Below, in pieces: positions 23,978 through 35,538 of a stretch of DNA of 64,000 nucleotides (its first letter is position 1; every line of letters begins with the position of its first letter). Source of the DNA: Aralia elata. Lineage: Eukaryota > Streptophyta > Magnoliopsida > Apiales > Araliaceae. A program made the position numbers and the translations under genes. Under the pieces are notes generated by a model that did no database searches, was not told the DNA's origin, and worked only from the letters and a program-made list of their open reading frames with translations. The stretch is taken from NCBI GenBank assembly GCA_034770075.1, contig JAVJAP010000028.1, positions 434,001 through 498,000 on the forward strand, written 5' to 3'.

Positions 23978-25752
23978 TGTGACGCCCCCAAAATTGGTCC
24001 ACACAACCCATTTTGAGTCGCTAAAAATACATACTACAAATACAAATTTTCTCATTTACAACTATTATACTGTCGTACAAAATACGACAACACACATACT
24101 GTGAGTTCAATACAAATATCATAACATATATGGTACAACAGTATCCAAACCCAAATTATTACAATGTCGTAAAAAGACGGCAACACATGTTTTAAGTCTC
24201 CAGTATAATTATTATTATTATATGTTATAACTTGATGAGGACAACCACTAACTTGGACCATTACTCCACTCTCCTGCTAGTTCCAGCTACACTTTCCTTT
24301 CCTGAGAAGAACAATAGGACAAAACTAAAAAAGGTAAGCTCAAATATCCCAGTAAAGAATATCATGACTAAGATAATGAAGAATAAATTATCTTTAACTT
24401 TCAACAGTAATAAATCAGAGATTTAAAGATATTATAAGTGTTTCAACAACAATTGCAGCGGAATAAATAATTCATTAGAAGAGCAAGTAGATTATAATAT
24501 CCAGCATCTTCTATTAGTTAAAGGTTCACCACCAATATTTTATCCCTGTAACACCAATCAACAGTTCCTATTTATGAACATCCAAATCAATAGTTTATCT
24601 TTGCACTACGAGCCAAAGATATTTATTTGTAACACCAATCAATAGTTCCTGCAAATCAATAATTTATCTTTGCACTACGGGCCAAAGATATTCATTTGCA
24701 ATACCAATGGTCATGATCATACCAAACACCAGTCTATCTTTGCATTACGGGCCAAATAGAACTTTCACTACAAGCCTTTGTTTGTAATACCAAAGGTCAA
24801 GATTATACCAGTACACAGTTCCTGGTCATAATCATGCCAATCACCAGTTCATCTTTGCACTACGGGCTAGAGAGAACTTTTCACCACAATTTAAGTTTGA
24901 AGATTATGACAATAATCTAGAGGATGAATAGAAATAATAGAAACAATGAGATCAAGAATAAATATTAGAGATTATAATTAAATTTATCCAAAGGCCAAAA
25001 TATCCAAATTGTCAACATGATGACCAAAATGTGAAGTCAAATTCAAGAATGATATTCAAGATTCATATTTCAAAGATAACGATAAAAATTCAATAGAAAA
25101 ATTCAGGTGAAAAAAATTCTAGATGAAACACAAACTATTAAGGATATTTTACAAATTTCAGGAATTTTCACCATTTAATAATATTGTTATGAAAACGAAT
25201 AATAATTTCTTCCATAAATGGAGGAGTTTGAAAGAAAATGATATCCTTTACGAGTATGAAAGAAAATAATATCCTTTACGAGTACAAAAGAAATGATACC
25301 ACTTACGAGTATGAAGAAAATGACATCCCTTACATCAATTAGCAAGTGACTGGATGTTATTTTCTATGAAGTTTATCAACCTAAATATATTTATAATATA
25401 ATTAGTAACTATCACATATGGTGTACGCTAACTCGTATATTATGAAAATCAAAAGTGATTATATAATATATTCTGTGTAGTGTAAAGAATAAACTTCAAA
25501 AATAATATTTCAAAATAAAATCTTTCAAAGGAAGTTTTTCAAAATAACTCTTCTAAAAGAAGAATTATAAACACCGTGTGATGTGTGTGCATGCTTGACC
25601 AACTTTTATTGAAAAACTTACTTGAACAAAACCAGTATTTTTACTGATCTTCACAAAAAACTCAAGATAGTCTAGCACACTTAGAGAGAACTTACACAAA
25701 GAAATTTAGAGAGTGGAAGGAAGTATAAGCAAGTAAGGAAGTTATGATTTTC
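23978..25752 (-). repeat. Further LTR-like region (minus orientation)
   Basis: It starts tgtgacgcccccaaaattgg and repeats the 22921 family opening (gagtcgctaaaaatacatactaca). The remainder is non-coding and AT-rich, with degenerate repeats at 24530-24880. The outer end is not certain; it may reach the target duplication at 25753. The orientation follows from the gacgccccc end. Confidence 0.45.
24530..24880. repeat. Degenerate short repeats (ctttgcactacgggccaaag)
   Basis: Four or more variants of atctttgcactacgggccaaag recur at about 24598, 24668, 24733 and 24848. They are separated by versions of aacaccaatcaatagttcct. Spacing is irregular. Confidence 0.7.
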
Positions 25753-28065
25753 CTTATTGGGAGCTGTCATTTTACACTCCAAAATTAATACCTTATAAAC
25801 ACTCTACTAGCACAAAACTTAGTATAATGGCAAGCAAGGATCAATCACACAGAGAAGTGAATTAATCTTTTATCTACTCTAATATTCTAATTGATGAGGG
25901 GTTTTGAGTTTGATTAACTAATCTAACAAAAGTAATTAAGAGTAATTAATGAATAAAAAGCTTCAGTTCTTCAGTTCAGTTTCACCTTATCACAATTATG
26001 GAAAAGTCAAGTTTAACAATATTTACCCTTTAATGAGATTAATAACCCTAGATAACCGCAATCGCTAATTATCCGAAATTCTTTTTATGTGTAAATCTAA
26101 TGTGACAATCGCCTCAAGAGACCCTAACTATCATATAACCTAGAACTATCTGTCTAGATTTAATATAACAGCAACATGAAGAATTAGAGAGTTAGGTTAT
26201 TCCAAGCAATAATTACACAATCAGGAATTATTTAACTTGCCTTTTAATAATCTTAATAATACCCAAAAGCTTGTCCACAATCAAGTACTATTAATTGCTA
26301 CCCATAATCAGATATGATATCATTTACTTAATACTATATCTTAACCTAGCAGAAGATATTAATCAAATTAATTCAATTGGCCAAATCAAATCAACAAATT
26401 CAATAATGTAACGATCGCGGATCGTGGGTAGCTTTGTAACGTGAGCCTATGAATTTTATTGAATAAATTGAACTTTTATTAATATTATTCCGTGTTATGT
26501 GTGTGAATATTTTATTACTACATATGATGTGTAGGTGATAATTTTTGATTGATATTATTTTTATTGATATTGATTAAATCGTTAGAGAAATAGCGCTAAA
26601 GCGTTATTTATGCAAGGACGCCTTTTTCGATTTTATGACTTTTCATAATTTCGCCAAAGCGTTAATGAGAGGGATTAATAATCCAAGTGTGGGATTTTAA
26701 TTGAGCCCAATTGGTATTAAATTAGAAGCCCAATAGATTATTATTGGAAGCCCAAAACCCATGGACTTAGTCCATGAACCAAACCCACCATCCATGACCC
26801 ACAACCCATGACCCATGAGGGAAATGGGTTATGTTTTCAGCTGAACCATTTGTAGAAGGAAGAAGTGTACGGGAGAAGGAAGAGAGGGAGAAGGAATGAA
26901 GAACGTGATGCATTTGGGGAGAAGCAATTTCTTGCATTTGGTAGAGAAAAAGGAAGGAGGAACAAATGGGGAGAAGGGAGGGGGATTACCCGGGCATGGA
27001 GAGGAGCAAAGCTCACTCTCCCAGCCATGGGGAGCTGATGCGGGAGAGCATGCTCAGCTCCTCCCACCTCCAAGAACATCTGATCACTTCCCCTATATAT
27101 ACTCATGCCATTGCAAGCCTTCCATCCCTTTCTTGTTGCTAAGTGTTGAAGCTGGAAAAATTGAGAGAGTGTAAGAGTTGAGTGAGTTCGGGTGGTTTGA
27201 GAAGGCAGAAGGAGTGTGTAGCAGCTGTGATTAATTCCTCTAGCATCCTATAAGAAGCTTCAAGAGGTACACACAATGATATCTTAGCCCATTCCATGAT
27301 AGCTTCAAGCTTTTAGTTTTGCTATGCTTTGTTGGTAATGTTGCTGAATTTCGTTAGTTAGTTCATGAACATGTGTATATGTTATTAGCTCCATTAAACC
27401 TTGTTAATCATCTGTAAAAGTGGAACCATGAATGAGAATCAAACCTATGCATAAGGAATCAAGAAATGGACTGAAATGGACATTAGTGGACTGTTATACA
27501 TGTTTTGTTAATAATGAAGTTATAATCTTGGTTTGGTTATGTGCATTGGTTGTGTATTGTTGGTATATGTCCAGAAGTTATGAGAAATGATTTCAATGTG
27601 AAATCTGGGGCACCCATATATGGGCAAAGCTATGAGTTCTGAATTCTAAGGCTATGCCCACAAACTGTTTGATAAAATGTCTAAGAGAGGAATTTCTCCA
27701 AGAACATGAGGACTAAGTGTTATTAATTGATGAAAAGAATGTTTTGATGCATATCTCAGTAATAAAAACATGTCTTAAGTCATATTGACTTGTTGTATAA
27801 TAGCTAAGACATAAAGAGGAAGGATGAATTGGCCTAACTCTTAGTTTCGCTAAATACTAGTTGGACTAGGCTCTTTGGAGCCAATATTTCGATTTAGTAA
27901 AGAGTCTATAAAATTATGAATCCATGAGGGTTTTGTAGTTCATGTTGCAAGCTTTCCATAGCCTCCGGAACGACCTAATTCCGACTTATAACGAAGGAGT
28001 TATGAAGGTTTGAAGTTTGTATGTCAAAATGCCAAAACGTGTAGGAAACCAAGCCTTGGGGCCAG

Positions 28066-28155
28066 GCCATGGGCGCGGGCGCGGTGGGGCGCCGCGCGGG
28101 CGCGCTAGGCATGTTGGGCGTGCTGGGCGCAAGCGGGCGCGCGCGCTGGGCGCAT
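28066..28155. repeat. gggcgc-rich tract in the LTR of element B
   Basis: Overlapping gggcgcg, gggcgtg and gcgcgc pieces, present identically in the 3' LTR (37198-37286). It follows the stretch aagccttggggccaggccatg. Confidence 0.8.
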
Positions 28156-29503
28156 GGGCTTGACAGCTCTGACCTCCTTTACTAAAATGGCCATAACTTT
28201 CTCATACGAACTCCAAATTGGATGATTCAAGATGATTCGGAAAGCTAAGAAGTAGTACTACAACTTCCAATAATTAGAACTATAATTTAGTGCTTTTATC
28301 AATTTCTAAATTGGTCATTTTTAGGACTATTGTGCATTAGGAAGCAAAAAGAGGGCGTCGTACATGCACGTATGTAACGTGTAATGTTTGCAACGCTAAA
28401 AGTTGTTGTTTAAAGTTCTAAAACTTGTACATTATGGTTTATAATGACTCTTAGCATTAATCGATGATGGATTAGACAAGTGTATGAGCATGCTAAACTT
28501 ATGCATATGAGGCGAATCGGGCGTGCGTTGTGCGAATGTCGAAACGTCGTGTCAAGTGTGTGTAACCTTGTTTGATATTATGTTTCTAATTAGAATGAAA
28601 CGTTATAGTGTAATGTAAACCAATATTTGGCATCAATTATGTGGCTAATTGGTATGTGGATACGTACTCAAATGTGTAGGATTTTTGAAGGCCGATTAAC
28701 GTCAAGTAGTAGCAAGAGCTTAAGGCAAGTTTTCTAACGCTTGTCTAACCCTTGTGTTGGGCAAGTTTATTTGATTCATTTGATTATATTCTCATGACTC
28801 TCATGCGATGTTTGAAGTTTCAATTTACGCAATACATATATGGTTGTGTGAATTCCTTACTTATGTAAATTTTTCAGTATTTGCACAAGTATTCGAGCTA
28901 TGTTATGACATAAATTGTTGAAGCTTTCAAGTTCACATATATATGAACTGTTGTAGAGAACGTCGATGCCATTTGTTTCGGCTAGACATATATTGAAATA
29001 TTTTATTGATTTGATAATAAATCCTTGAAATGTTATTGATGATTAAGTAGAGCTATCCAACCGAATTGCTTTGGTTAGGATTCCGAGACATGAATGAGAT
29101 GAACAACCCTAATATTAGGGGCAGTTTTTAGTCAGTTATTCTGACAAGGCATCGAGCGTCTAAACAAACGCATATAGTCGTTTCCAGCTAGAGTGTTGAT
29201 CAACATAGAGTACAATAGGCTGATCACCTAGAAGTGCTCGTAAGTAAGACGGTTTGCAGTTATAATGTTGTGTACCTTTTCAAGAAAGCAAAAGAAAGTT
29301 CAAGGTCTTATGACCGCTCAATGTCGTTTCGAAAATATATTTCTAAAACGAAAGCGAAGTATTATTCTTGTTTATTCAGAATATTTCACAACTATTGTTC
29401 AGTTGTCGAAGAGAAATGATATGCTTGATGATATTGTTATTATTCAACTGTTATACTTGCTGGGCAATTGAATGCTCATTCTTGCTTTATATTAAACATT
29501 GCA

Positions 29504-29566
29504 GCTAAGTCCGAGCGGGTCAAAGGTTCCGGTAAGGACAAGGGAAAGGGCAAGATGAACGTCTAG
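29504..29566 (+). other. Conserved LTR block: acceptor-like site plus short Lys/Gly-rich frame (element B)
   Basis: After cattgcag comes a 20-codon open stretch reading AKSERVKGSGKDKGKGKMNV and TAG. The equivalent place in element A reads AKVQRTDEPSTSKGKGKANK and TGA. Both are preceded by cttgYtgggcaattg. The 3' LTR copy has one K-to-E change. Confidence 0.45.
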
Positions 29567-29780
29567 ATGGCGTCGTAGTTTATTTGTATTAGTAATGTTG
29601 TAATACTAAGACTTATTATGTATTTGGAATGATGTTATGGTAATAGAACCTGGGATTGAGAGTAAGACGTGTTGTAATAATATAGTAATTACATTCATGT
29701 CTATTATGTTGTATGGAATGGGATGTACCGTGTAGCACCGGATTCGGGTTTGAGGTACCCGGATTTGGGGGCGTCACAGG

Positions 29781-29794
29781 TTGGTATCAGAGCT
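29781..29794 (+). other. Primer binding site of element B
   Basis: ttggtatcagagct, two bases after the LTR end. It is complementary to the 3' end of initiator-Met tRNA, the usual primer of Tekay-type elements. Confidence 0.9.
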
Positions 29795-30012
29795 GATAGG
29801 TTTTAAACCTTAGGTTGGGGGAAAACCTTAGGAATATGACCATAGAGAGAATAGTAGAGTTAGTAAATGAACTCAAATAGAGTTGTTAAGGGTGAATTGA
29901 GGAAATTCATCAAAAGAGCTAAGAGTATACTTAGAATAAACTATATTTGTCAAGTGTTATAATATTATTTGTTATTGCTATGTACTAATCGAGTTAGTAT
30001 ATTGGTTTGTAG

Positions 30013-30636
30013 ATGTCAGGAGCAGGACCCGAGTATAGAGATATCTATGTAGTAAGCGAGGAGCTGATCACTCCACCCGAGCCAACACCTGAGCCAGTAG
30101 CAGAGGTTGAGGCTCAAGTAGATAGTGACCCGGAAGAAGATCCGGAGGAGGAACCGGAGATGGACCTTTCACTTGATGAGGATCCGTCCGAGCATGAGGA
30201 GGAAGCAGATGATATATTATCGGATGCTGTGCCTTCTGAAGAGGAGGAAGTGGCACCATCAGACATGAATAATCTGTTTGAAGTGGTACTTGACAGGAAT
30301 GTAGCACTAAGAGGTAGAGTTCAAGCCTTAGAGGCGAGGGTACAAGAACTCTTGCAAGAGAGACATGAGTTAGAGGCCTACTGGGAGGCAGAGATCGATG
30401 ATAGGATCAGGGCCGAAGATCGGGCCGATGACCTGGAAGAAGATGCGAGGATCAAGAAGGTGAGGACTGATAGGTCCAACTATGCCTTCAGGTCGTCACA
30501 TGGGCGATTTCAGCGTAGGGTGACCCATTACCCAGTAGAGGAGGGCCAGACCAGGCACACCATTAGTAGGGATCTGGTGATGGCCATAACTGACGACGAG
30601 TATGCAGACGCCATTAGGCGTGGTCTAGTTCAGTGA
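30013..30636 (+). CDS. Pre-gag acidic coiled-coil protein of element B, intact
   Basis: 207 codons from ATG (MSGAGPEYRDIYVV) between primer site and gag. Residues ~15-85 are strongly acidic, with Pro/Glu runs such as EPTPEPVAEVEA and DPEEDPEEEPEMD. Residues ~92-150 show a heptad-like coiled coil (ALRGRVQALEARVQELLQER). The tail is more basic and ends ADAIRRGLVQ. No domain I can name. Element A has the homologous ORF at the same place, with the shared segment RV.HYPV. It ends about 310 bp before gag in a different frame, and an acceptor-like tttgtag lies directly before the ATG. Possible roles (particle assembly, targeting, regulation of host factors) are speculation. Sense-strand ORFs before gag are not a standard part of Tekay elements as I know them. 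Confidence 0.75.
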   Translation: MSGAGPEYRDIYVVSEELITPPEPTPEPVAEVEAQVDSDPEEDPEEEPEMDLSLDEDPSEHEEEADDILSDAVPSEEEEVAPSDMNNLFEVVLDRNVALRGRVQALEARVQELLQERHELEAYWEAEIDDRIRAEDRADDLEEDARIKKVRTDRSNYAFRSSHGRFQRRVTHYPVEEGQTRHTISRDLVMAITDDEYADAIRRGLVQ

Positions 30637-30947
30637 TTAGACGAGGTCTAGATGTGTACCTTGTAAGGATGTAAATCCTAAATTTTGTATATGTAATAGA
30701 TTATCTGGTGTAAATCCCATCTTTTTAGTAATAGAGGGATATATTGTATGCGAATAGCAGAAGCTATATGTTACAAGATGTATGAAATATGAAGCATATT
30801 AATATAAGTATGTTTATTTTGATGTGCTTTGTGATGAGTATGTTTATTCCAATGTGCCTTGCGATTAGTATGTGTACGTCTTAGTATTTACTATAGTGCG
30901 CAAGGATGAATAGTAGATTAATAGTGGCATAATTTGTTTAACAGAAA

Positions 30948-33900
30948 ATGCCACCGAGATGGAGAGGAAGAGGAAGACAGGGAACACGGAGGAATGAGAA
31001 TAGAGAATCCGATAATGAGAGTGAGACTAGGGAAACAGCAAACCCTATGCAGCAATTCATAGACTTATTGGTAGGAGCTTTGAACAGAGTTCCAACCGTA
31101 CCACCTGTCGTTCCTCCAGTTGCGCGTGTTGCCAACTTTAAGGACTTTAAGAGTGTGGGACCGCCCGAATTTAAGGGGACCACCGAGCCTATAGAGGCTC
31201 AATCATGGGTTAAGGAGGTGGAGAAAGCATTCATCATTGCTGGAGTTGGGGAGGAGCAAAAGACCACTTTTGCTACCTACCTACTGAAGGGTGAGGCCAA
31301 TTTCTGGTGGGAAGCAAACCAGAATAGGGCTGGGGAAGGAGTCATTGCTTGGGAACGGTTCAAAGAGTTGTACTTCGAGAACTACTTTCCCAAAAGCATG
31401 GAGAGTCGCATGGAGATGCGATTCTTAGAACTGAAGCAAGATAACCTGACAGTACCCCAATATGCTGCCAAGTTCAACGAGCTGGCTCGGTTTGCTCCAC
31501 ACCAAGTGGACACCGAGGAAAGGAAGACGAGGAGGTTTGAGCAGGGCCTGAAACCCTGGCTCTACAGCAAGGTGAGCGTGTTACAGATCGATACCTTTGG
31601 ATCAATCTTGGAAAAGGCTATCATAGCCGAAGGAGGAAGTGAGGCACTGAGCCTCTACAATAGGGAGAAGAAGAATAAGGGTAGGAGCGAAGGAGGAAGT
31701 AAGACTGATGTAGCCAGTGGAAGTGGAAGTAACCAGAAAAGGAAATGGAATAATTTCGGGAATACCGGGAGCAAACAAGGAGACCCAAAGAAGAGGGTAG
31801 AGTCGTGTAAGACCTGCGGGAAGAATCACCTGGGGGTCTGCTTGAAGGGAAGGACGGCGTGCTATAACTGTGGGTAGGAGGGACACATCTCTCCTAGCTG
31901 CCCTAACCCGAAGAAGATCGGAGGGTGTTTCGTTTGCGGAGCACCAGGCCACATGGCAAGGAATTGCCCTAATAAGGGGACAGACGGGGGAGGCAATGGG
32001 AATAGCAGTGGCAAGCTGACTATGACTAGTCCAGCTCCACCGAGTAGACCATCAGCCCGGACCTTCAATATGACGGTCCAAGATGCAGTGACATCAGGAG
32101 ACGTAGTCTCAGGTATCATTCCGATCAATAATATTAATGCATATGTGTTGTTTGATTCGGGTGCGACCTGTTCTTTTGTATCATGTGAATTTGCTCAACG
32201 TTTAAACTTACCTCTAGAGAAACTAGAGTCTCCCTTGAACATAGAAGTTGCGAATAAGGAAGTAATCCCTGTTGAACATGTTCATAGAAATTGTTACGTT
32301 GAAATTAGAGGGAGTAAGTTATCGGTAGATTTAATTCCGATTAGACTGGGAGAATTTGATGTAATACTGGGAATGGATTGGTTGTTTAACCACGGGGCAG
32401 TAATCGATTGCCAGAAGAAAAGCGTAAACCTTCAGACTTCGAAGCAGTCTAAGGTAGTGTTCTACGGTAGTAAATCTCCTAGACGTTCGAGTTTGCTATC
32501 GACGATGCAAGCCAGGAAGCTGTTAAGAAAAGGGTGTGTAGGTTATCTGTGCCATATTGTTGATACCCAACGAGAGGGAGCCGAAATGGGGCAGATACCT
32601 ATCGTGAATGAATTCGCTGACGTGTTTCCAGACGAATTGCCAGGACTTCCACCAGATAGGGAGATCGAATTCGTGATAGATGTAGTGCCTGGAACGGCAC
32701 CCGTTTCAAGGGCACCATATAGAATGGCGCCAGTAGAGATGAAAGAATTGATGGTTCAACTCCAAGAATTGTTAGATAAAAAGTATATCCAACCGAGTTT
32801 GTCTCCATGGGGAGCGCCAGTGTTATTCATGAAGAAGAAGGATGGATCGCTGAGGCTTTGTATCGACTATCGGGAGTTGAACAAAGTAACAATCAAGAAT
32901 AAGTATCCGTTACCCAAGATCGACGATTTGTTTGATCAGTTGAAAGGGGCAAAATACTTTTCCAAAATAGATCTGAGAACGGGATATCACCAGTTGAAGG
33001 TGAGGGGAGAGGACGTACCTAAGACAGCGTTCAGGACTCGTTACGACCATTATGAGTTTTTAGTAATGTCTTTTGGGTTAACGAATGCACCAGCCGCATT
33101 TATGGATTTAATGAATAGAGTGTTCAAGCAGCATTTGGACAAATTTGTAGTGGTGTTCATAGATGATATTCTAGTCTACTCTTTGACACAGGAAGATCAT
33201 GCTGAACACCTAAGAATAGTGATGGAAACCTTGAGGAGGGAGAAGTTGTATGCGAAATTCTCGAAATGCGAATTTTGGCTAGAGAGAGTCCACTTTTTGG
33301 GACACGTGATTGACAAAGATGGTATATCCGTAGACCCAGCGAAGGTGGAGGCAGTTATTAATTGGGAACAACCGAAGACGCCAACAGAAGTGCGTAGTTT
33401 CTTAGGGTTAGCGGGCTACTATCGAAGATTTATTCAGGATTTTTCGAAGATAGCAACCCCATTAACCCAATTGACGAGGAAGGCAGTAAAGTATGTTTGG
33501 ACGGAAAAGTGCGAGGAGAGCTTCCGAGAGCTCAAGAAAAGGTTGAGTGAGGCGCCAGTATTATCCTTACCGGATGATACAGGTGATTTTGTAGTTTATA
33601 GTGACACGTCACACAAGGGACTTGGATGCGTGCTTATGCAGCACGGTAAAGTCATTGCGTATGCGTCACGACAATTGAAAGATTATGAGAGGGGATACCC
33701 TACTCATGATCTCGAATTGGCAGCAGTTGTGTTTGCCCTGAAGATTTGGAGGCATTACTTATACGGCGAGAAATGTGAGATATACACGGACCACAAAAGT
33801 CTAAAGTATATCTTCACACAGAATGAGTTGAATATGAGGCAGAGGAGGTGGTTAGAATTGATCAAAGATTATGATTGTGAGATTCTATATCACCCGGGGA

Positions 33901-35492
33901 AGGCGAATGTAGTGGCCGACGCCTTGAGTAGGAAGGGTCGGGGAAAGTTGTCAATGTTAACGGCTCAAGATGAGTTAATAACAGAGATGGCTAAACTGGA
34001 GATAGAAGTGAGGTTCCCGACAGAATCGGGAGAGAAGTTGTTCACAATAGAGACTCGTCCAATCTTATTGGACCGAGTAAAAGAAGCACAACTTAGCGAT
34101 GAGGAGTGTGAGGGAATAAGGCAGAGAATTTCCCAAGGGGAGGAAATTAAGTATAAACTCGATAATGATGGAGTCATGAGATTTGAAGGAAGAATTTGGG
34201 TACCGCCAGTACTCGAGTTACGAGAAGAGATTTTGCAAGAGGCCCATAGTTCAAGGTACTCGATCCATTCGGGAAGTACAAAGATGTATCAAGACCTCCG
34301 ACTACATTTTTGGTGGCCGAACATGAAGAGAGAAGTCGCAGAGTGAGTTAGTAGGTGCCTGACTTGTCAAAGAGTCAAGGCCGAGCATCAGAGACCAAGT
34401 GGGTTGCTTCAACCCTTAGAGATTCCAGAGTGGAAGTGGGAGCATATCACGATGGATTTCGTGGTAGGACTCCCAACAACGCAGAAGGGATACGACGCTA
34501 TATGGGTCATAGTGGATCGTTTAACGAAATCAGCGCATTTCTTGTCGATCAGAATTAGGTTCAAATTAGACCAACTAGCTAAACTCTATGTGAAGGAAAT
34601 TGTTTCTAGACATGGAGTGCCAATTTCGATTGTGTCAGATCGGGATCCACGTTTCACGTCGAATTTCTGGAAGAGTCTGCAAGAGCAATTGGGAACACAG
34701 CTGAGGTTGAGCACGGCGTATCATCCTCAAACGGACGGGCAGAGCGAGCGGACGATACAGACTTTAGAAGATATGCTACGGGCATGTGTGATGGACTTTA
34801 AAGGGAATTGGGACGACCACCTACCTTTAGTTGAGTTCGCCTATAATAATAGTTATCACGCTAGTATAGGCATGCCGCCTTACGAAGCGTTATATGGAAG
34901 GAAATGCAGAACGCCATTGTGTTGGGATGAGGTAGGGGAACGCAAATTGTTGGGACCGGAATTGGTACAGCAAACTGCAGAGATCGTCAAGGTAATAAGA
35001 GCGAGACTAGTCGCGGCCCAAGACAGGCAAAAGAAGTATGCAGACAAGCATCGCCAGAAGAGAGACTTCGACGTCGGTAGCTATGTATTTTTGAAGGTGT
35101 CTCCCTGGAAGGGGAAGATACGGTTCGGGAAGAAAGGGAAGCTGAGTCCAAGGTTTATAGGACCGTTTGAAGTATTGAGAAGGGTAGGAGAAGTGGCTTA
35201 TGAGGTAGCCTTACCTCCTGAGTTGGAACATATCCATAACGTGTTTCACGTGTCGGTACTACGACCCTATAAGCAAGACTATAAACATGTGATAGAGTAT
35301 GAACCTATTCAGGTTGAGAAAGACTTAACTTATGAAGAAATTCCTATTCAAATAATTGATAGGAAAGAGCAAGTCTTGCGAAGTAAGACCATATATTCTG
35401 TGAAGGTAGTATGGAGGAACCACAACGCCGAAGAAGCGACGTGGGAACTCGAAGATAAGATGAAGAAAAATTATCCCCATCTTTTTGTTTAA
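30948..35492 (+). pseudogene. gag-pol of element B, one frame with two stops
   Basis: A single frame of 1515 codons starts MPPRWRGRGR and ends in a chromodomain-like tail (VKVVWRNHNAEEATWELED). Order: capsid (FWWEANQNRAGEGVIAWERF), CCHC knuckles (CFVCGAPGHMARNC), protease (LFDSGATCSF), RT with intact FIDDIL, RNase H (YSDTSHKGLGC, TDHKSLKYIF), integrase zinc-binding region, integrase core (MDFVVGLP, VSDRDPRF, QTDGQSERT). TAG at 31875-31877 lies inside a zinc knuckle; TGA at 34344-34346 lies in the integrase Zn-binding motif where a Cys or similar residue is expected. The product is reverse transcriptase/integrase for copy-and-paste transposition. This copy cannot make it in full without readthrough. 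Confidence 0.9.
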
Positions 35493-35527
35493 CCTTATGT
35501 CGTAATTCTGGGGACAGAATTCTTATA

Positions 35528-35538
35528 AGGGGGGAGGA
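35528..35538 (+). other. Polypurine tract of element B
   Basis: aaggggggagga immediately before the 3' LTR start tgtaacgatc. It is the expected plus-strand priming site. The complement of the same motif precedes the 3' LTR of element A. Confidence 0.85.

Larger units (their letters stand above)
26407..29778 (+). repeat. 5' LTR of element B
   Basis: It runs from tgtaacgatcgcgg to gggggcgtcaca. It contains an unusually GC-rich block of gggcgc motifs (28066-28155) in otherwise AT-rich sequence, and the conserved acceptor-like short frame at 29504-29566. A TATA-like run (cctatatatactc) lies at ~27092. The short ORFs inside are not convincing as genes. Confidence 0.9.

Noticed and set aside
26837..27174. 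Short ORFs in the LTRs of element B (repeated at 35969-36306)
   Set aside because: Both strands are open over the same GC-rich stretch and no family is recognisable; they lie in the LTR.
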